Source of the DNA: Cladobotryum mycophilum
Lineage: Eukaryota; Ascomycota; Sordariomycetes; Hypocreales; Hypocreaceae
Reading direction: 5' to 3'
Assembly (NCBI GenBank): GCA_036429605.1
Contig: JAVFKD010000003.1
Location: 186,001 to 250,000, forward strand
Length of the DNA stretch: 64,000 nucleotides
The notes under the pieces were generated by a model. It had not been told where the DNA came from and ran no database searches. It saw nothing but the letters and a program-made list of their open reading frames with translations. Position 1 is the first letter of the stretch. Every line of letters starts with the position of its first letter. The translations under genes were made by a program, and so were the position numbers. This document shows positions 23,903 through 35,475 of the stretch, piece after piece.

Positions 23903-26330
23903 ATGTGTGGTATCGTCGCCACTTGTCATTGCCCACGGGCTACCATTCCGGATATTAAAGGACATGAAAGGAATAACGAACTGGAATCTGCGAACGAGCA
24001 TCTCAACGGTGAACCTCATGGTAGACTCTTTGGTATTAAGGCTAAGGTGTACAAGAATATTAGGGGTGCATCTAAGATTGGCCGTTTGATCAGCAGATTA
24101 ACGCATCGACGCTCCAAGACCGTGGATCTAGAAACGACTATGGTTGATGGTAAACATGATGAATTAGTCGATAGTCTAAAAGCAGCTATTGGCGCACTCA
24201 AGCACCGTGGACCAGATGGAGTAGGCGTCTGGGTAAGCCAAGATGGCCGTGTGGGTTTGGCTCATTGCCGCCTTTCTATCAACGATCTGTCGCCGAGCGG
24301 TTCCCAGCCTTTACACAGCGATGATGGCGCCATACATGCGATTGTGAATGGCGAAATATATGACCATGATCGTTTGCGCGAAGTTTGCACAACCCAACAC
24401 GGCTATCGGTTCAAGGGCACCTCTGACAGCGAGATTGTTGTAGCTCTGTACAAGATTTATGGAGCGCCGGCATTCCTTCAGCATCTCCGTGGCGAATTTG
24501 CATTTGTCATATTTGATGAAAGGGAGGGCAATCGGCGAGTCATTGCCGGCCGAGACCGATTCGGTATCAAACCCCTCGTGTGGACTGTGTTTGGGGACAA
24601 GATCATCTTCGCAGCCGAGGCCAAGGCGTTCCTTGCTCTAGGCTGGAAACCAGAGTGGAATGTTCATGCCATTACTGATGGTGGCTGGATGCTGGATGAC
24701 AGGACTGTCTTTCAAGGCGTGAGAAAGTTAATGCCTGGTCATTGGATGGAGGTCACCGACGAGAGTGGGGTGCATATTCGCAAGTACTGGGATGCTGAAT
24801 ATCCTGACAAAGTCAGAACATCTCTCTCTTCCTGGATAATGAGTCCTGGGACCCTGCTGATCTTGTGCGATACAGACTAAGCCCGATTCACGAACAACTG
24901 AAGAAATGGTACTCGGTGTGCGGCATCGACTTACCGAGGCAATCCGTCTCAGAATGCAGGCAGATGTTCCGGTTGGAATCTACCTTTCTGGTGGCATTGA
25001 CTCGTCAGTTATTGCTGGGATTGCGACTCAGCTAGCAAGAGAAGATAGGGTCAAGATTGGAAACAAGCAGACTACTCAGGTCGTCTGTTTCAGCGTTCAG
25101 TTCCCTCGCGAATCAGGCTTCGATGAATCCGGTAAGTGTTTTCTCGCAAAGCAATACTTCACATACTCACTGTTGAGGGTAGATATTGCCGACAGAACAG
25201 CAAAATCGCTTGGGGCCAACATCATCAAGGTAGTCGTGGATGAGGAGAGGCTCGCAAAAGATTTTGTTAATGCAGTCCACCATTGTGAGCATCATGTATG
25301 TGACCTCAATGCTGTGGCCAAATTCACATTGTCCACTCTGGCACGCGAGCATGGTATCAAGGTCGTCTTGACTGGAGAAGGTTCGGATGAACACTTTGCT
25401 GGATATCCCATTTTCCCCGCCGAATTCCTTCGCGAACCGGACTTGGGGATGCCTGAGTCCACCTTGGCTCAGAATCATGAGCTACGAATGAACTTACAAA
25501 AGTCGGCCAGTGCATTGATCAAGGCTGCACTGCATTCATCGTCTACTATGGAGGATGACGACAGGTCTAGCGATGTCATTCAGGATAATGATGAGAACAC
25601 TATCCCAAAGCTTTTGCTGACCTGGCATCCAACCAAACATGTCTTCAAGGACTGGGTTCAGAATCAGTACAATGGCAAATGGAACATGGTTGAAACAGTC
25701 TGGGCTAGCTACTCTACCGAAGTACGAAAAGATATGCGGGAAAAGTGGCATCCTGCACATACGGCCATGTATATGTGGAATAAGAGCACGCTCCTCAACG
25801 TGATTCTCTCATCCCTCGGCGACCGTGCTGAAATGGCACATGGTGTTGAGGGACGCACACCTTTTCTTGACCACGAATTGACCGAGTATGTCAATTCACT
25901 ACCACCGAGCACAAAACTCAAGTATGCACCTCAGGAAGAGCATAGCTCTAATCAAGTGAGTGGTCATCAAAAGCTGGTAGGCTCACCTTTGCAATACATT
26001 ACAGAGAAATGGATTCTACGAGAAGCAGCGAAACCATTCATTACTGAGGAGCTATACAATCGAAGAAAGGTTCCATTCCTGGCCCCCGTTACCTGGCCAA
26101 AACACGGTCCGCTGCAGAATATGTTCAAGGAACTTTTGACCCAAGAAGCGGTTGAGAATTTGGGATTTGTCAACTATGAGGTGATCGAGCGAGCCTTGGA
26201 TAAGGCGTTTGGAGAGAAGGGTGATCCAGCGTCATTCCGCATGTTATGCTACACCGGCAGCTGGGTCGCATTGGCGGGGAGATTTGGCGTTACAAGCGCC
26301 TCTTTTGAGGATTCAAGTTGGACATGTTAA
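23903..26330 (+). CDS. Asparagine synthetase-like glutamine amidotransferase (about 770 aa)
   Basis: Exons 23903-24811, 24876-25131 and 25183-26330 join in frame. The protein starts MCGI, exposing the class II glutaminase Cys2 after Met removal. HRGPDGVGVW, HCRLSIND, VNGEIYDHDRLR and GTSDSEIVVALY are the usual glutaminase blocks. The synthetase domain has the PP-loop SGGIDSS (about 341-347), LTGEGSDEHFAGY and EGRTPFLDHEL. About 80 extra residues sit between the Cys and HRGPDG. A further 51-nt in-frame segment (25956-26006, GTGAGT...AGAG) may be an intron; removing it would give about 753 residues. It transfers glutamine nitrogen to an aspartate-like acid using ATP. The insert and the divergence from house-keeping enzymes suggest the paralogous group found in fungal metabolism, with an unknown acceptor. 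Confidence 0.88.
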
Positions 26331-26929
26331 GATGCAAAAACCTGGCCAAATCATTGATACTGTTGTTGGGAGAAATTGTATCAGCTCCAGCGGTTGGTGA
26401 GCGGTAGCCCTTGTCTTTTCCTCACATGGCTACTACTACCACGGTCCTAAAATACACGGGACGTGTACACGGAGCTGGGCGGCATCGTTCAACACAAATG
26501 TGAAGGATGCTGATACCGTCGGCATTGTAATTCTGTTAGATATAGCGCCTCGAGGTTAATGAGATCATCCGCAAATTCAAGTTGAAAAAACCCTGCAGGG
26601 CACGAGGTCCTGGAGTAAATGCCGTCGGGTTTTAATGTCATGTTTTGTACCTGCTGGAATCATGAGAAATGCCCCGCAGGTTATTATTGCTATTATACCT
26701 AGGCAACCTAGATCCATGCCTCATTGCTACCTCCCCGCAAACTTTTAGAGGCTGGACTGTTAAGACCCCGCAGAAATGGAAAGTGATTGATTCAGTGTCA
26801 TATTTTGTCAACGCTTGTTCGGCTATTTAAGATGTCAAGAAAGCCCACATCAATGGTAGCGTTGATGGATGGGAGAAGTGTCAGTCACTGCTCTCATGAT
26901 CTGGATGTTGAGTGAGAAAATAGACACTC
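26331..26929. promoter_or_regulatory. Intergenic upstream of the GH95 gene
   Basis: No gene is seen. It follows the asparagine synthetase stop and carries the presumed GH95 promoter; no specific motif is assigned. Confidence 0.35.
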
Positions 26930-29508
26930 ATGATGTGGAATGCCAATATCCTGGTTTTGGCTTCCTGCGCCTTGTGCGTGGGGGCTAAACGCCTGTGGGC
27001 TACACAGCCAGCAGACCCGAACAACATTATTATGACGGCATACCCTATTGGAAATGGCAAACTTGGAGGTCAAGAAGTGATGCCACCATTCGCAGCACAA
27101 TTACTAACATGAATTACAGCACTTCCTCTTGGGACGGTGGGCCAAGATATTGTAGTCTTGAACGAGCACAGTCTTTGGTCTGGTGGACCATTCCAGAGCC
27201 GAGTATGTATACCAGTCAGTCTAATTACCGTGTTGTTGCTTGAGGGCTCATGATATGGATTGCAGGATTACAGTGGTGGCAACCCAGCATCTCCAGTCTA
27301 CAGCGCCCTTCCGGGCATCCGTGAAACGATCTGGAACACGCAAATAAACAACAGCAAGTATTACATCAGCTCATGCATCTCTGCTTCTAACACTATGAGT
27401 AGATATCAGTGCTCTGTATGGCGATCCAAAGAATTACTTTTACGGAAATTACGAAACTTTGGGGAACCTTACTGTCAAGATTGATGGAGTGACAAAGTAC
27501 TCGGCATTTGCACGCACACTGGACCTTGACACTGCCATTCACCAGACTGCATTTCAGGCCAATGGAGCCAATTTTACAGCGCAAGTTCAATCTCTGCACG
27601 TCTTTGCGCACCGTCTAACACTTCTTCAGCACAACATTTTGTTCGTTCCCAGATCAAGTTTGTGTTTACAACCTTCAATCCACCAAGTCACTTCCAGCTG
27701 TGACCATTGGGCTAGAGGACCATCTACGGACCAGTCCCGCGACAAAGTCCTCCTGTGATGGCGACGGAATTCGCTTGCGTGGCCAGACGCAGGAGGACAT
27801 TGGCATGATTTTCGATGCTCGTGTCAAGGCTCTGAATCCACCAGGAGGCACTGTATGCACATCATCGGGCAGCCTGGCCATTCCATCAGGCAAAACGAAT
27901 CAAGTTACTCTGGTGTTCGCTGCCGGCACAAACTACGATCAAAAGAAGGGAAACGCTGCCAATAGTTACTCTTTCAAGGGAGAAGACCCTGCGTCGACCG
28001 TATTGTCCACGATCCACACAGCCGGCAAGAGAAAGTACGAGCAAATGTACAACTCTCATGTCCAAGATCATGGCGCCTTATCTAGCCAATTCTCTCTAGA
28101 CCTGCCAGACCCGAAGAACTCGGCGAATGTTCCGACTGCAACTCTGATAGCAGGATACAAATTTGAGGTTGGAAACCCATTTATTGAGTCTCTTCTTTTT
28201 GACTATGGCCGCTATCTTTTCATTGCATCTTGCCGTCCGGGCTCTCTGCCCCCCAATCTGCAGGGCATCTGGGCAGAGGCCTTGTCTCCAGCCTGGAGTG
28301 CTGACTATCACGTCGACGTCAATGTGCAAATGAACCATTGGCATACGGAACAAACTGGGCTTGGTGGCATTCAAGACCCGCTCTGGGATTTCATGGTTGA
28401 CACTTGGGTGCCGCGCGGAACAGAGAGCGCTGCATTGTTATATGATGCGCCCGGATTTGTTGGTTTCAGCAATCTCAATACATTTGGCTTCACTGGTCAA
28501 ATGAATGACGCAGTTTGGTCCAACTATCCAGCATCTGCTGCCTGGATGATGAAGAATGTTTGGGATCGCTATGATTATGGGAGGAACGAGAGCTGGTATC
28601 GAACAGTCGGATATCCAATGTTAAAATCAGTTGCTGAATATTGGATTCATGAAATGGTTCCGGATTTATACTCAAAAGACGGTACACTGGTTGCAGCTCC
28701 GTGTAATTCACCAGAACATGGATGGACTACCTTTGGTTGCACGCATTACCAACAAGTAGTATGGGAGGTTTTTGACCACGTCATCACGGGCTGGGAAGCC
28801 TCTGGTGATTCCAACATAACCTTCCTCAACAAGGTCAAGGACACTCAGGCAAAATTATCGCCTGGTATCATTATCGGTTGGTACGGTCAAATCCAAGAAT
28901 GGAAAATCGGGTGGGACCAGCCCAATGATGAGCATCGCCATCTCTCAATGTTGAGTGGCTGGTACCCCGGCTACAGCATTGGCACAAATATGTGGAATAA
29001 AACTGTTACCGACGCTGTCAATGTTACCCTCACTGCTCGAGGGAATGGCACAGCAGACTCTAATACTGGCTGGGAAAAGGTTTGGCGTGTCGCTTGCTGG
29101 GCGCAACTCAACAATACGGATGTTGCTTATTCGTATCTCAAATACGCCACGAAAATTAACTATGCACAAAATGGGTTCTCCGTATACACCACTGGAGGTT
29201 GGCCTTATGAGCTCGCAGCGCCGTTCCAAATTGATGCAAATTTTGGCTACACAGCTGCGATGCTGGCAATGCTTGTCACTGACTTACCAATACCTGCCGC
29301 ATCACACGAGATCCACACTGTTATCCTGGGACCAGCAATTCCACAAGAGTGGGCAAATGGATCCGTAAAGGGCTTGCGCCTAAGAGGTGGCGGGTCAGTG
29401 GACTTTACCTGGGATAAGAAAGGCCTGGTGACCAACGCGGTGCTTCATAATCATAACGAAGCAATCAAGATTGTGGATGTAAAGGGCAACGTCCTTGTTC
29501 AGAAATAG
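26930..29508 (+). CDS. Secreted GH95 alpha-L-fucosidase-like enzyme (788 aa, five exons)
   Basis: Exons are 26930-27068, 27120-27202, 27266-27353, 27403-27580 and 27630-29508; all phases agree. A signal peptide (MMWNANILVLASCALCVGA) leads into YPIGNGKLG-ALPLGTVGQD and LNEHSLWSGGPF, the GH95 N-terminal domain signature. The catalytic (alpha/alpha)6 barrel contains PPNLQGIWAE, VNVQMNHWHTE, NSPEHGW, EWKIGWDQPNDEHRHLS and LPIDANFG-like (FQIDANFGYTAAM) blocks. Introns three and four use GC donors (GCAAGT) with good branch sites (CTAAC). GH95 enzymes release fucose from plant or animal glycans outside the cell. At the asparagine pair of the active site the first position reads D (VDVNVQMN), which may matter for specificity; I cannot align it here. 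Confidence 0.9.
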
Positions 29509-30126
29509 CCGGTTAAAATATATTTTGATGTGTAAGCGCATGGGTATTACTGAACTTGGCAACTACCGGCACATTGACACTGGGGTTAAGCTTAAGCCCC
29601 CTGCTCAGCTGTTGGTTGATGCTATCCAACTCCACTCCTGCACGGAGAATCTCCAGCTACCTTTTAACGGCGGAATACCTCCACATATCAAGGCCTTCAA
29701 TCATTGTTAATTCCGAAGTGAAGATAACACAAAATGACATAACTGTAACTGAAGACCAACTGTAGGAATCGTCCGTGTTGTGCTCACGCTGCAAATCGCC
29801 ACTCACTTCAAGGAGACAGAAGTTTCATCCTACAAGCCTTTCGAGTTTCATGATGGGTGTCGGTTGTTCTTCGCCGCAGGAGAAAGATTTACGCCTCGTA
29901 TCAATACTCCAAGGGGATACTGCCGGCAAATTGTCCGTAAAATAACGCGTCTCAATATTACCTCCATAGTGAAGTTGAGCTATAAAAGCATCATTCCACT
30001 AAATTAATTCATGAAAAAAAAATTATTATCAAACAGCTTTTACTCTTCTTTCACATCTTGATACACTTTTCAGTTTGCGACTGGCTCGCAACTCAAGTAA
30101 CTACCTACACTCGCCTCATAGTCACT
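29509..30126. promoter_or_regulatory. Intergenic upstream of the P450 gene
   Basis: No gene is supported. It holds the presumed P450 promoter, with CTTTTACTCTTCTTTCACA just before the start as pyrimidine-rich leader. Confidence 0.35.
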
Positions 30127-31815
30127 ATGGAGAGTTGTTTATATCGAACCATGAACTTGGCAACTCAACTGAGCGAACCCACGCCGAAAGAAATGGTATT
30201 TACAAGCATTGCCTTGATCTTTTATTTGGCGTTGGCGAAATGGATTTATGCTACGGTCTCTCGTCAGACCAAGTCTGATTTAACCCCTGAATTCGGCTCA
30301 TGGTTCAACCTACGGGACATCACTGAAGACGTAGGTATACACAATGATGCACGTAGAGGCATGGATGAAGGCTACGACAAGGTGAGCACGAAAAGCCTAG
30401 CACTGCTTTCAGATTATTAACCATGATAGTTCTCCAAAAATGGAAAGCCGTTTTGGATGAAGAATTGGCCCTTGAAGTCAGATCTGATGATGCCCATCAA
30501 TGAAATACGCCGCCTGATGAAAGAGCCAGACAGCGTCCTCAGTTTATCCACAGTTATTGAGGACAGCTTTTCGACACAGTACACCTTGCCTTTTGCAGAA
30601 CATCCAACTCAGGAGACTGTGGTTCGCAAGTATCTTACCAAGAAACTTCCAGAACTCACTGCCGATATTATGGACGAGATTGAAGCATCACTAGCAGAGA
30701 TTTGGGGCACTGATACGGCCAACTTTAGAGATGTTCCCATTCTCGGGACTGTGGAGAAGATTCTCGCTCGCTCTAATAATCGGGTCTTTGTCGGCCAACC
30801 TCTTTGTCGAAATAATGACTATCTCAAGGTGGCCGCCAAGTTCTCCAACGACGTTGCCTTCTTCGGGACAATAATTAGCCTCCTTCCTCGGATACTAAAG
30901 CCTGTTCTTGGAAGATTATTGGCAATTCCCAACATGATTCATTATAAAAGAGCAGCAAAGTACCTGCAGCCTCACATTCGTCAACGCTTTCTCGAGTTTC
31001 AGGAAAAGGGTTCTACCAATAATGACTTCGTAACTTGGGCCATCGAAGATGCTATTAAGAATGGCGACAAACAAAAGCTCTCACCCGAAGTCATCTCAAC
31101 TCGCATAATCACTGTCAACTTTGCCTCTATTCACAGCTCTTCCTTTACTACCACCAATGCCCTGCTCGATATTTTATCATCTCCTCCCGCACCAGATGGG
31201 ACATTGCTCCTTGATACCCTTCGTGATGAGGTGATGAGAATTTACACCGAGGAGAGGAGTCAATGGACCAAGACAGGTGTCGACAGAATGGTCCGTGTCG
31301 ACAGTGCAGTTAAAGAAAGCATGCGCTACTCGGGCATTCTTTACAGAGGCGTTGTGCGAAAAGTCATGGACCCATCAGGATATCAAGCAACCAAGGATCT
31401 TCTTATCCCACCTGGAACAAACATTAGTGTCGCGGCCTGGTCCATTCATCACGATGCAAGCTTTTACGAAAATCCGCATGAATACGATGCACTGCGATTC
31501 TCGAGACCACGAGAGGATATCGCACAGAAAACCCAGAGCGGAGTCATTACAGAGAAAAACATAGAAAATGCCATTGCAGTGGACAAAGTAAACTCTCTGT
31601 CTACTACTTCAGAGACTTTTCTAGCCTGGGGCCATGGTAGAAAGTCTTGTCCCGGACGATACTTTGCGACGGATGTAATGAGACTGGTGATTGCTTCCAT
31701 GGTCAAAGATTATGAGATTGAACCCCTTCTGGTCAGACCAAAGAACAAATGGATTATGGATACTATTCTCCCTCCCGGAGGAGCAATGCTTCGAATCCGC
31801 CGACGACAGCATTGA
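30127..31815 (+). CDS. Cytochrome P450 (546 aa), intact
   Basis: Two exons, 30127-30381 and 30430-31815, flank a 48-nt GTGAGC...TAG intron. An N-terminal anchor (EMVFTSIALIFYLALAKWIYA) places it on the ER membrane. The ExxR helix is near residue 380 (KESMRYS), and the heme loop FLAWGHGRKSCPGRYF carries Cys492, with the complete FxxGxxxCxG pattern. The GYDKFSKNGKPFWMK segment and the heme loop resemble the ent-kaurene-oxidase-like fungal P450s that act on terpenes, but no terpene synthase is nearby. It is the only working oxidase of this class in the window. The substrate is unknown. Confidence 0.9.
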
Positions 31816-32403
31816 TAGATGATGACGCCCTGAGCATTTCAGCGTGGCACCGAGGCTGGTAGGTCTTGCATCCTGGGATAAGCACTAGGCAGAGGTTTTG
31901 GCTAGCGCAACGCACCCGAAACGGCTCGTTTTAAAGGGGAGCACTGATTCGCAAGTATAGGTTGGCATTTTCTGTTGGGAAAATCGTACAAGTTGTCGGG
32001 AAAAGACCCAACGAATTCATACATCATCAATAAGATACATGTATCCGGATAGAATGAGAATGAAACCGTTATAGATATTTAAATTGATACAATAAAACAT
32101 GAAAGTAGCGTGGGTTAGTGTACGCGTACTATTTATATGTATATAAGACGCCACTTTATGGGTTGACAGGGGATACACACCATTCAGGAGAGAGTCCTAC
32201 GCCAACGCCCTCGCCCTTAGATGTGCAGCCACGTGGAAACATGCGTTGAAATCACTCTGCTCTTAACCTGTCTATTCCCAGCTTGATATCTTCCATTGTT
32301 TATTCAAAATGTGTGTAGTAAAAACGAGGCCTCTCACCTTACGACCAAAACTTGGCCCTCAATCTTTGAGCAGCAGCGCAGGCTGAAGAGAAGCTTAAGA
32401 GCA
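31816..32403. other. Intergenic, no gene seen
   Basis: AT-rich around 32040-32160 with no conserved frame. It contains the presumed promoter of the lectin-like gene. Confidence 0.35.
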
Positions 32404-33989
32404 ATGGCGTTAGAAGTGCAGGAGGATATCGTCAGTCACCAAACCGGCGCCTTTTCTGCCCCAGAACAAGAAGAGTTTGCTCCGAAATTCTCATTACCAA
32501 CTTCTTCGGTTACGCCATGGGGCCCAAGAGACGTTGGCCACGAGCACGACATGCCGCAAATGGCTTACAGTGAGTACCACCCAGGTGTTTTACCACAATT
32601 GGTGGACACATCAACAGAGCGCAACGAACCGAACCTGGTCAACGCACCCCCAGTTCTCGATAAACCAGAAACAGAAGAACCGGAAGAAGCAGAGGGACGA
32701 CTTCCTGAAAAAAGCGACCCTGGTGGAGGACACGAGTTTGCCTTTTGATCGGTGCAGCAGTTACTGTTCTGGTAATTGGTCTCGCCGTTGGCTTACCTGT
32801 AGGTTTGACGAAGCGCCATAAAACGAGCACAACCTCACTGTCCCCAACACCAACGTCCACTTTGGAAGGTCCTTTTGGTGTGCCAACTTCAATTGCAACA
32901 ACCCAGGCGAAACCATCGATATGCAACCAGGCCGTCTGTCCCCCAGTGCTCTCATTTGCACAAGTTACCAACGGGAAAAACTGGTTCCTCTTTGGTCTTG
33001 GGAACGACAACGCCATATGGTATCGAGAAGCAGGTGAAAATAAGTGGCTTTCTGGCTGGACCACTCTTGGTGGGTCCTTCAAGAGCCAGCCAGCGGCCAT
33101 CTCGTCGAAAGCCGGTCGAGTAGATGTGTTTTCAACATGGAGTGATGGGTCAATCCGGGCCAAGACGTATCAGGGCAACACCTGGGCTGGTGACTGGCTC
33201 AATCTAGGGGGTGAGTCTGGTAGCGCTCCAGCTGTGGCCTCTCCCGGCGATGGAACTATGACTGTCCTCGGTCTCAACTCGGGTCAAGAAATGGTTCTGA
33301 AGAGCTATAATGGAACCTCGTGGCAACCCAGTCCCAGCGCAGCCTGGACTGTACCCAAATCTGGCTATTTAAGCGCATCGCCAGTTGGTGCAGCGAGCCC
33401 AAATGGACGAATAGATATTGTCAGCTATGGGAGCTTCGATCCAAACCCCCACGACTTGGGCTGGATACATATTACTGAGGGGGTTGTCAAGGGGTGGGAG
33501 GGCAACGCCCTGGCAGCTCCCAATCTTGGCTACGCAGGGGACCCGACGATCATATCCACTAATAATGCATCCGATGCTTTCGGAATTGGGACGAATAACC
33601 AGGTATACCAGACGACTTGGACAAATGCTACGGGTTATGGCAAGCCTCAAACCCTCGGCGGTGCCGTCAAGTCCACACCTTTTGTACTTGCTACCGACAC
33701 CGACAGACTTGATGCCCTCGCCATTTCAACCAGTGGTAACCTTATACACAAGGCACGCATCAATGGAGCGTGGGCACCGAGCTGGGAGGACTTGGGAGGG
33801 TTCTTCAACAGTGCTCCATTGGCTGTTCAACCAGGCAAGGACTGGGTCGCTGTCTGGGGGCTTGGCCCAACAGGCACAGTCATCCATGGGAATTGGTCGG
33901 CTACAAATAACGCCACGTGGGGGGCTGGGCAGTGGTTCGATGATGGCGGCAATTTAACAATGGACTGGTTTAGAGCCGGTCCAGCATGA
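32404..33989 (+). pseudogene. Type II membrane protein with fucose-lectin-like beta-propeller; one-base frameshift
   Basis: The N-terminal frame is an acidic, proline-rich cytosolic tail (MAYSEYHPGVLPQ, KPETEEPEEAEG). A run of six As at 32708-32713 then breaks the frame; with seven it would pass into KKRPWWRTRVCLLIGAAVTV, a basic patch followed by a transmembrane helix. The extracellular part (33,000-33,989) has about six repeats with the pattern NxxWxxxWxxLGG (for example WLSGWTTLGGSFKSQPA and WAPSWEDLGGFFNSAP), typical of PLL/fucose-specific-lectin propellers in fungi. The start is uncertain: 32404, 32551 or 32560. The sequence beyond the shift is pristine over 400 codons, so an error in the assembly is as likely as real inactivation. 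Confidence 0.75.
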
Positions 33990-35475
33990 GGTAAAGGAAA
34001 AGATAAAATGGGTTCAGCTCTAGCTGAATGTCACAGACGCGAGAGCTCCGGCAGATTGAGGGTATCATTGCTCCTCGAGACCTTGGTAAGAGGCCACGGT
34101 GCCAATGCGTAAAAACCATCATGTATATACACGTATTCACTCCAGCGTAGTATACGAGACTAATTTTAATATCTCCAAGTATCGGCAAAGTGCTACATGG
34201 TAGCTCACATACATCATCTCAGTGCCATATGAAGCTGCCTATTTCACCTCAATACCATGATAACTAAACTAAATCGTGTGGCAGGACATAGTTACAATTA
34301 GAGGTTTCCTCATATTTTTAGTTGTAGCTTCGCTGGGCTGTCTCAGTCATATTTATCTACAACTGCGACACAATTAGTCCAGTGCAAGATTCATGCGCTG
34401 TCAGGTAGTTTATATCCGAAGTCATCGCTCAGGCTTTACTGAACGCCAGGCTAGATTTCGTGATAGCAACACTTTTTATAGGCTGATGGATTGGGTAGAT
34501 ATTCTTTGTATTTCAAGGTTTTCTCTTCTTCCAAGTATTTCCTGTCAAGATGGACGATTGAAATGGTAAGGGCTCGCTATTGTCCTGACATCTAATTACA
34601 GAGGACGAGGTGAAGCATGCGGATTACCGCTGTATTGTTCGCATTGGTTAATGACTGGAGTCTAGAATTAGTATCTTTGGCCTTGGGGGAGATGGTGTTG
34701 AGTGATTGGCGTGTCCAATTGTCTGGTACACGAACTCAAGGATGGACTTACCCTGAACTGTTAGCAGGTATATCCGCAAACATGCAATGCGAGGGGGTAC
34801 CTATGAGAAATAAGAAGGCATCCCAGAAAGCAAAAAGCATGAAATTTCTTACAACCATTGGGTCGAAAATATATCAGAGCCAAAATCAACATGCTTCTTA
34901 TCGGTATTGCATAATACAGAGAGTTCGGTAATGGAATGAGCAGACATGCCGACCCTATGTACTTAGGCTAAATACAATCATGTTAACATCTAGAACAGAT
35001 TCGTCTAAAATTTTGTGGCGACCCTGCTCGTTCTCCGCATTTCCTTAATCAGTCACCTTACCCCTCGCTTCTCTCCACTTTACATTCTAGAAGAAAATCG
35101 GGTAAACAGCTTCTACTGTGGTTAAACTAAAAGGGGAAAGGGAAGTTGATTAGTAAGAAACATTGGTCCATCTTCAGGGATAGCGGACGCATCTGACTTC
35201 ACGTCATGGATCATAATTGGAAAAATGGTAAAGAACAAGGTTACCAGGGATTGACTAAGGATTATCAGCCAACTATCAAGTTCAGGCAGAGAGAAAAGTT
35301 TAGGCTAAATGAGATGATCGATGATGATGAATAAAGGAGACGTACGATGGCTCAAAAGTAGACCTAGGTTCTGGACAGCTGCCAGTGAAGGGTAAGCGAT
35401 GTCAATTTAAGAACCAACTATTCCTGAAAGCAGAAACAGAAAACGAGACGACAATGACCATTTACCAATGATACA
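33990..35475. other. Gene-free stretch
   Basis: No frame has a recognisable domain. The last 150 bases are the presumed promoter of the former GH3 gene. Confidence 0.45.

Noticed and set aside
25956..26006. A definite fourth intron in the asparagine synthetase gene
   Set aside because: The acceptor is weak and the segment is open in frame, so both forms are possible; left as an option.
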